Below are positions 52,761 through 57,663 of a stretch of DNA of 57,663 bases, piece after piece (within the stretch, counting starts at the first letter, position 1; each line of letters starts with the position of its first letter). The translations under genes and the position numbers were made by a program. This DNA comes from Aneurinibacillus terranovensis DSM 18919 (GTDB lineage Bacteria > Bacillota > Bacilli > Aneurinibacillales > Aneurinibacillaceae), in NCBI RefSeq assembly GCF_000430625.1, contig NZ_KE387172.1, forward strand, positions 29,263 to 86,925. Direction: 5' to 3'. The notes beneath the pieces were generated by a model that ran no database searches, was not told the DNA's origin, and saw only the letters and a list, made by a program, of their open reading frames with translations.

Positions 52761-53759
52761 ATGAAAGCCCAAGTTATTCGTGAATTTGGAGACCCATCCG
52801 TTTTTCAACCGGCAGAGATACCAAAGCCTGAGGTAAAACCTGGCCACGTTCTTATCCGGGTAGCGGCGTCAAGCGTGAATCCAATTGATAGTAAGGTTCG
52901 TCAGGGGGCCGTAAAAGGAGTGTCCCCGGATTTTCCAGCTGTTCTCCATGGAGATGTCGCCGGAGTAGTTGAAGAAGTGGGGGAAGGCGTAACATCATTT
53001 AAACCAGGTGACGAAGTGTATGGTTGTGCCGGAGGATTCAAAGGCACGGGCGGTGCCCTTGCGGACTATATGCTGGCCGATTCTGCTTTGATTGCCCATA
53101 AGCCACCGTCACTGACGATGAGAGAGGCAGCCGCTCTTCCATTGGTTTCGATTACCGCCTGGCTGGCGCTCTTCGATAGAGCGAACATTCAGGCCGGACA
53201 GAACGTTCTGGTCCACGGCTCAGCCGGGGGCGTGGGGCATGTTGGGATTCAATTGGCGAAATGGGCAGGTGCAAAAGTTTACACCACTGCTTCCTCGCCA
53301 GACAAGCTGGAGATAGGCAAGCAATTAGGAGCGGATTTTACGATATGCTACCGTGATGAAACGGTGGAGGAATATGTAAATAAATATACGGAAGGAAAAG
53401 GATTTGATGTCGTATTTGATACGGTTGGCGGAAAGAATCTGGATCGGTCGTTTGAGGCCGCGGCCATGAACGGGACTGTCGTTACGATTGCTGCACGCTC
53501 TACCCATGATTTAAGCCCTCTTCATGCAAAGGGACTCAGCCTTCATGTTGTTTTTATGCTTCTGTCCATTGTTACCGGAGTCAATCGTGAACGCCACGGC
53601 TACATTTTAGAACAGGTAACAAAATTAGTGAATGAAGGAAAACTGCGCCCGCTACTAGATGCAAAGACATTCAGTTTTGCGGAAGTGGCTGCTGCACACC
53701 GGCATTTGGAGTCAGGGAAGGCAGTAGGAAAAGTGACATTAGTAAACGAAAATTTTTAA
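52761..53759 (+). CDS. MDR-family NADPH:quinone-type oxidoreductase
   Basis: A 332-residue zinc-free medium-chain dehydrogenase. The GroES-like N-terminal domain has HGDVAGVVEEVGEGVTSFKPGDEVYG; the NADPH site is VLVHGSAGGVGHVGIQLAKWAGAKV (about residues 145-170). It lacks the Cys-rich structural zinc loop of alcohol dehydrogenases. It should reduce quinones or enones with NADPH. GGAGGAG stands 6 bases before the ATG. Confidence 0.92.
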   Translation: MKAQVIREFGDPSVFQPAEIPKPEVKPGHVLIRVAASSVNPIDSKVRQGAVKGVSPDFPAVLHGDVAGVVEEVGEGVTSFKPGDEVYGCAGGFKGTGGALADYMLADSALIAHKPPSLTMREAAALPLVSITAWLALFDRANIQAGQNVLVHGSAGGVGHVGIQLAKWAGAKVYTTASSPDKLEIGKQLGADFTICYRDETVEEYVNKYTEGKGFDVVFDTVGGKNLDRSFEAAAMNGTVVTIAARSTHDLSPLHAKGLSLHVVFMLLSIVTGVNRERHGYILEQVTKLVNEGKLRPLLDAKTFSFAEVAAAHRHLESGKAVGKVTLVNENF

Positions 53760-53789
53760 ACGTATGAGAAAGTAAGGCTAGCATCAGCC

Positions 53790-54030
53790 GCAGGAGCTGA
53801 TGCAGTTCTTTCACAATCGTCTCCTGATATCCGGTATCTTCGCCATATTCCTGGAGCATAGCTGTCTTTTTTTCATCGTAGTTCGACATTGCGGTCCGGA
53901 TTCTCTTTTTTAAAAGCGGTCATAATCGCCTGCACGTTGGCCGGGCGTGGTCCCCATTTCCCGAGCACATTGACGTTTGCATCCGTAAAAATCACAAAGG
54001 GAATGGCGGCCTCCGCGAGCACCCGGAATA
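53790..54030 (-). pseudogene. Thioredoxin-family protein C-terminal remnant
   Basis: On the minus strand one frame reads IPFVIFTDANVNVLGKWGPRPANVQAIMTAFKKENPDRN and, after a shift, YDEKKTAMLQEYGEDTGYQETIVKELHQLL. The WGPRP and LQEYGEDTGYQ motifs belong to a thioredoxin-like family of Bacilli. The N-terminal part with the CxxC site is missing. The hairpin GCATCAGC...GCTGATGC at 53,778-53,800 may end the MDR transcript. Confidence 0.65.
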
Positions 54031-54269
54031 CAACAAGTCTTCAAACCACTGTAAGGCTTCTCTAACAAGATAAAAGGACATAGGGATGCTTTTTTATCAC
54101 TAAAAGAGTATAATTATGGTGTTAAATTGGCATTGTATGTTGTTTGATATCATCCTTTGCATTTTTGGCCTGGATGGTCTTCTGTCGTTTAAGACGGGAC
54201 TTCGTTACGTTTTAATGTACATAGGCGCGGGGTGCCCGATTAGGGAAATTCAAATCTAGAAAGGATGAT

Positions 54270-55205
54270 ATGGTTAATATGTCTGTACAGAAATCGGCCC
54301 TATTGGGCCTTTTTGGTGTTTCTCTACTGTGGGGATGCAATTATGTAGTGAGCGCATTTCTCCTGCGTGCTTTTTCACCTATCTTTCTATCGTTCGCCAG
54401 AATTTCTATGACCTCCCTTTTTCTGTTTTTTGTAGCGTTAAAAGTTGGGGGCCTGCGTCGTCCAACGAAGCATGAGTGGTTCTTGCTGGCAGGGACAGGG
54501 ATTTTTGGGACGCTGTTCAACCAGATTTTTTATTTTACCGGCCTGCATCAATCAACGGCTTCCAATGCGGCGCTTATCATTGCTATGTCTCCGGTAGCCA
54601 CCACTATTTTAGAACGAATCTTTTTAAAGGTGCCGCTAACCCTCACGAAGGTGATCGGAGCCCTGTTTGGTTTGGGCGGCGTCATTGTCATTGTCGGATT
54701 TCAGGGTGAGTCGCTTGGAGTAACGTCTGGCGACTTATATTTGTTGTTTGCCATGCTGGCTTTGTCGATAAGCCTTTTGTTTATCCGGGGCCTCACGCAC
54801 AGTATGTCGTCCTACGCAGTGACTATTTTTTCAACCATTCTCGGCAGTATCCTCATGGCTCCGGCAGCTGCGGGGGAAGCAATCTTCGGACATATTGAAA
54901 TGAGTCATAGCCTGCTATTTTGGATGCTTATGTGTACGGCCGGAATTATTGCCCAGGGCATGGCCGGGTTTTGGTGGAATCGTGGGGTGTCTGTTGTCGG
55001 AGCAGGTACGGCTTCAATGTTTATGAACATTCCCCCGTTCATTGCGCTGATTGTGGGACACTGGGTACTGGGAGATGCGATCCGTACGGCCCAGGTAATC
55101 GGGGGATTTCTTGTATTGTCCGGGGTGTTTATCGCTAACCAGAGTTCTTTTCGTGCTTCTAAAGGAAAACGAAACGTTTGTCAAAACGCTGCGGAATCAT
55201 TGTAG
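54270..55205 (+). CDS. EamA/DMT-family transporter
   Basis: A 311-residue exporter with ten helices in two EamA repeats (about 10-140 and 155-295). GVSLLWGCNYVVSAFLLR and FNQIFYFTGLHQSTASNAALIIAMSPVATTI are the first-repeat hallmarks; GMAGFWWNRGVSVVGAGTASMFMNIPPFIALI the second. It likely exports metabolites or amino acids. A fragment of a second such gene lies at 56,064. Start ATG 54,270 or 54,279. Confidence 0.9.
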   Translation: MVNMSVQKSALLGLFGVSLLWGCNYVVSAFLLRAFSPIFLSFARISMTSLFLFFVALKVGGLRRPTKHEWFLLAGTGIFGTLFNQIFYFTGLHQSTASNAALIIAMSPVATTILERIFLKVPLTLTKVIGALFGLGGVIVIVGFQGESLGVTSGDLYLLFAMLALSISLLFIRGLTHSMSSYAVTIFSTILGSILMAPAAAGEAIFGHIEMSHSLLFWMLMCTAGIIAQGMAGFWWNRGVSVVGAGTASMFMNIPPFIALIVGHWVLGDAIRTAQVIGGFLVLSGVFIANQSSFRASKGKRNVCQNAAESL

Positions 55206-55329
55206 GAAAGAAACCCCGATAATTCTGCCATTCCTCTTGTCTTCTTGTTCGCAGGAAAACGTGCCATGGAAAAGCAAGCTGATTTATGGATGTTAGTTAT
55301 TTTTGAAAAACTGTGGGAGGAAACCTATA

Positions 55330-56034
55330 TTGGAAAAGACTAAAATTGCAGGTGTTTTCGCGCATCCGGACGACGAGACATTTGTAGGCGCCTCGATATT
55401 TTATGAAGCCGCCGTTCGTGGAAAAGAAGTCGTACTCTTTGTCGCAACCCGGGGTGAGGCGGGAAAAAGCGGACGGCTGGGCGCTATGACACGGGAACAG
55501 TTAGCGGAAAGACGGAAACTGGAACTGCGCGCCGCTTTGGATATTATAAAAATAAATACGTTTCATCAATTGACCTATCCGGACGGGAAGTTATCCCAGG
55601 TTGACCGGGAGCAATTAATACAGGATGTTGCAACATTTATTAACGAACAGCATGCTCAGGTTATTGTAACATTCCCGGAGGACGGAATTTCCGGTCACCC
55701 GGACCATACGGCTATTCATCATGCGGTGCGAGAAGCGGTGGTAAGCGAAAAATGTCCGGAGGTCCAGAAGCTGTACTATGCTGCAAGCCGGCCTTTACTC
55801 CATGCGGGCCATTCTCCCTCCATTGTCTTCGACAGCAACGTGCACAGAGAAATAAAGGTGCAGGCCCTGCTCGCCCATGAGTCTCAAATTCTATCGATCG
55901 AAAGGGTATTCGGTGACCTGCACCATCCGCAGACAAAGATACGGCCTGAATCATTTGTGCTTGCTTGGCAGAGAGGAATATACTGGCCGGATAAAAAGGA
56001 AGGCTTTTTTACTGATGACTTAGCTTGCGTTTAA
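55330..56034 (+). CDS. LmbE/PIG-L family deacetylase (BshB-like)
   Basis: A 234-residue zinc-dependent N-deacetylase. The metal site HPDDE is in GVFAHPDDETFVG, and the third ligand His in GISGHPDHTAIH. TTG 55,330 follows GGGAGGAAACC. Members remove acetyl from GlcNAc adducts: BshB proteins act in bacillithiol synthesis or on its S-conjugates. Which role this one has cannot be told; no bshA or bshC is nearby. Confidence 0.88.
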   Translation: MEKTKIAGVFAHPDDETFVGASIFYEAAVRGKEVVLFVATRGEAGKSGRLGAMTREQLAERRKLELRAALDIIKINTFHQLTYPDGKLSQVDREQLIQDVATFINEQHAQVIVTFPEDGISGHPDHTAIHHAVREAVVSEKCPEVQKLYYAASRPLLHAGHSPSIVFDSNVHREIKVQALLAHESQILSIERVFGDLHHPQTKIRPESFVLAWQRGIYWPDKKEGFFTDDLACV

Positions 56035-56063
56035 GACGGTGGACTTGGATGCGTCCAATGTGT

Positions 56064-56129
56064 GCGGGTGCACGTATCTTTGGAACGTTGTTTAACCAAA
56101 TTTTTTATTTTACCGTCCTGCATCAACCA
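56064..56129 (+). pseudogene. Fragment of a second EamA transporter gene
   Basis: GARIFGTLFNQIFYFTVLHQP is encoded here, nearly equal to residues 80-100 of the EamA protein at 54,270 (GTGIFGTLFNQIFYFTGLHQS). The DNA differs at several third positions, so it is an old paralogue rather than a fresh duplication. Flanks are non-coding. Confidence 0.75.
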
Positions 56130-56175
56130 ATAGAGTTTGTTGTTGACCCGATTGACATATTTAAAAAAACCAACT

Positions 56176-56438
56176 AAGAAAAACTCGCGGGCGTTGCCGC
56201 TCGTCCTTTTTCTGCAGGGAAGCGAAACGGCCGCTTAGTGACCGGAAGGTCGGACCGACAAAACATCCGGGTACCTCAATGATGGAGACAATTGTCGGTC
56301 TGATCGACCTTCCGGCCACACGCTCCACATTGAAAAAGCAACGTTCGGCACACTCCCGCGAGTTTTTCTCGGGTGACCAATGGAAGGAAAGTATATGTTG
56401 CTTTACAGTGTTAAAGCAACATATACTTTCCTTAACGG
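56176..56438 (-). repeat. Dispersed fold-back element, full copy B (inverted)
   Basis: Same element as 31,941-32,200 on the opposite strand, with few changes (for example CAGTGT against CAGTAT in the hairpin loop and GGGTACCTC against the GAGATACCC side). Most differences keep pairing or fall in loops. Seen on the minus strand it begins four or fewer bases after the T-run of the terminator at 56,441-56,470, the same arrangement as copy A. Confidence 0.88.
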
Positions 56439-56440
56439 TT

Positions 56441-56470
56441 AAAAAACCATGGATTTAGAATCATCCATGG
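56441..56470 (-). terminator. Terminator of the Sm-like protein gene
   Basis: On the minus strand CCATGGAT, loop GATTCTAA, ATCCATGG and TTTTTT. It ends the gene at 56,493-56,801. Confidence 0.85.
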
Positions 56471-56492
56471 CAAATAAGAAACAACAGCACCA

Positions 56493-56801
56493 TTAAATGA
56501 AGAAAGGAAAGAAGAATGGATTGAAAAAAAAGAATGGGAAGAAAAGTCGACGGAAGCGTCGTCTGAAAAAAAACGGACGTCTAAAGAATCTTTGTGCCGC
56601 ATGAACATCTTCTTCTTTAGCGTTTATGTTCTTCCCAATGAGTTGAACGGAAGGATGATGAACAGTATAATGGTCAGGGAGTAACACAGTAACGCCCTGA
56701 CTATTTACGCTTTCAATTTTTCCGTAAAAGGCACCGGACTTTGTATTGATTACTGTCCACTTCCCTATGTTTTCATTCAACGTTTGACGAAGATTAGTCA
56801 T
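56493..56801 (-). CDS. Sm-like-fold small protein with Phe/Arg-rich tail
   Basis: A 102-residue protein in two parts. The first 60 residues look like a small beta-barrel: LNENIGKWTVINTKSGAFYGKIESVNSQGVTVLLP and HPSVQLIGKNI. The tail (about 70-102) is made almost only of Phe, Arg and Pro (RRPFFFRRRFRR, FFPFFFFNPFFF). Similar Bacillales proteins with F/P-rich ends are thought to be spore or surface proteins, unproven. The strong GGGGGGAT site before the start and the terminator support a real gene. Confidence 0.75.
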   Translation of the reverse strand: MTNLRQTLNENIGKWTVINTKSGAFYGKIESVNSQGVTVLLPDHYTVHHPSVQLIGKNINAKEEDVHAAQRFFRRPFFFRRRFRRLFFPFFFFNPFFFPFFI

Positions 56802-56940
56802 TCTTTGATCCCCCCCTAACTTTGATAACTTTCTATAGAATATGAGGGAATATAAAGTCTTGATTTAGTTGAGTACCCTAATAATCGTCCTTTTATCTAT
56901 AAATGAGCAAAAACGGATACAAAAAATGTCAAATGTTGAG

Positions 56941-57114
56941 TCAGTCCAGTTTTAACCGCTCCTGAACCACTTGAAAGGGAATACCCTTCTGTCCGCAAGC
57001 GTAAACGTACTGAGCAACATCGAGTTTGACTTGCTTACGCACGGTACGAAGACCCTCGCCAAATAAGCAAGGCTGATTTAGTCCGATGGTGCAGTACAGA
57101 TGCGTCCAAGCTAG
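56941..57114 (-). pseudogene. C-terminal remnant of unidentified (probably transposase) gene
   Basis: The minus strand gives LAWTHLYCTIGLNQPCLFGEGLRTVRKQVKLDV and AQYVYACGQKGIPFQVVQERLKLD to TGA at 56,941. The end is well formed but there is no start; it is cut at 57,114. I recall such C-termini from transposases but cannot name the family. It lies next to the IS3 element. Confidence 0.4.
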
Positions 57115-57193
57115 CAGCGCCTAAAGACGTACAAAGGCGGTCGCCGAACGAACTTGGTATGAGGTCAATAGAATGGACACAAAAAGTAAAGAT

Positions 57194-57663
57194 CTAGGCA
57201 GCATTTTTAATAGAGTTATAGTACATACGTTCGTATTGAAGGGGTGTGAAGTATCCGATTGACGAATGAATTCTTTTTCGATTGTAAAAAAATTCTATAT
57301 ACTCATAGATGTGTTTTTTAGCCTCTTCACGGGTCTTAAACTTGTTTAGGTAAATTAGCTCTTTCTTAATAATGCTATGAAAAGACTCAATACAAGCGTT
57401 GTCATAGCAATTGCCTTTTCTGCTCATGCTACCAATCATGTTGTACTGTTCCAGACGATCCTGATAGTCTTTAGAAGCATATTGACTCCCTCGATCGGAG
57501 TGGTGAAGAACTTTTCCTTTGGGCTTCTTTTTGTCATAGGCCCTGTCCAACGCCTTGAGGACTAAGGCTTTCGTCATTTGTTTATCCGCATACCAACCGA
57601 CAATTTCACGCTGGTAGAGATCCATAATACTCGCGAGATAGAGCCATCCTTCATCCGTTGGAA
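57194..57663 (-). mobile_element. IS3-family transposase OrfB, C-terminal part (cut by window end)
   Basis: The minus-strand frame is open to the window edge. It carries the rve integrase core: IMDLYQREIVGWYADKQM, LHHSDRGSQYAS with the second Asp, CYDNACIESFHSIIKKEL with the Glu of DDE, and the C-terminal YIEFFYNRKRIHSSIGYFTPLQYE. The first Asp and OrfA lie outside. The IS end is probably close to 57,170, where TGGACACAAAAAGTAAAG begins, but I cannot confirm its inverted repeat without the other end. Confidence 0.92.

Overview
The window looks like a chromosome segment of a Gram-positive, spore-forming member of the Bacillales. The lexA-yneA-ynzC-yneB cluster, the treP-treA-treR operon, strong AGGAGG ribosome binding sites with frequent GTG/TTG starts, and the DUF1641, DUF2512 and DUF3054 families all fit this. 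An Aneurinibacillus/Brevibacillus-like host is my best guess, but it is inferred from gene content and not proven.

Region 1 (about 300-13,090) is a complete, compact, visibly GC-rich [NiFe]-hydrogenase operon. Its order is a possible 30-codon leader ORF, DUF1641, hypA, hypB, small subunit, large subunit, maturation protease, an unknown protein, a TPR protein, another unknown protein, a NifU/Rieske fusion protein, hypC, hypD, hypE, a glutaredoxin-like protein and hypF. The catalytic subunits have no Tat signal or membrane anchor and most resemble group 2a (HupSL/Huc-type) uptake enzymes. The NifU/Rieske protein is a plausible electron carrier.

Region 2 (about 13,300-15,480) is a graveyard. 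It holds a 4-oxalocrotonate tautomerase pseudogene, the small-subunit gene of a soluble diiron monooxygenase broken by a 627-bp IS200/IS605 relic and an amber codon, and a broken monooxygenase effector gene. The tautomerase and small-subunit genes overlap TAATG-style, so this was once an operon for hydrocarbon or aromatic oxidation.

Region 3 (15,551-28,400) is the most interesting functional system: an AcoR/AcxR-type sigma-54 activator, candidate upstream activator sites, a good -24/-12 promoter, and five genes whose order and sizes match acetophenone carboxylase (apc1-5). After a strong hairpin come the two subunits of a 3-oxoacid CoA-transferase and a thiolase. The inferred pathway is ketone + CO2 + ATP to 3-oxoacid, then 3-oxoacyl-CoA, then acetyl-CoA plus acyl-CoA. 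An acyl-CoA ligase fragment sits directly downstream, fused to an apparently orphan SAM-I riboswitch and a frameshifted TRIC/UPF0126 gene.

Region 4 (29,500-50,000) is ordinary Bacillales backbone with scars: AbrB-like protein, two paralogous DHA2 exporters, DUF456, the SOS cluster lexA/yneA/ynzC/yneB with four LexA boxes, a FixH-like lipoprotein, an nhaC remnant, a U32 peptidase, a LysM-NlpC/P60 hydrolase, an NDH-2-like flavoprotein, a deoxyribonucleotidase, an SDR fragment, an aldo-keto reductase and the trehalose operon.

Region 5 (50,000-57,663) mixes small unknown proteins, several gene fragments (dienelactone hydrolase, alpha/beta hydrolase, histidine kinase, thioredoxin-like, EamA), intact MDR oxidoreductase, EamA transporter and LmbE-like genes, an Sm-like protein with a Phe/Arg-rich tail, and an IS3-family transposase cut by the window edge.

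A 260-bp non-coding fold-back element occurs twice in full (31,941-32,200 and, inverted, 56,176-56,438) and once partly at the left edge (1-44). Both full copies lie directly behind a rho-independent terminator. I saw no tRNA, rRNA or CRISPR array.
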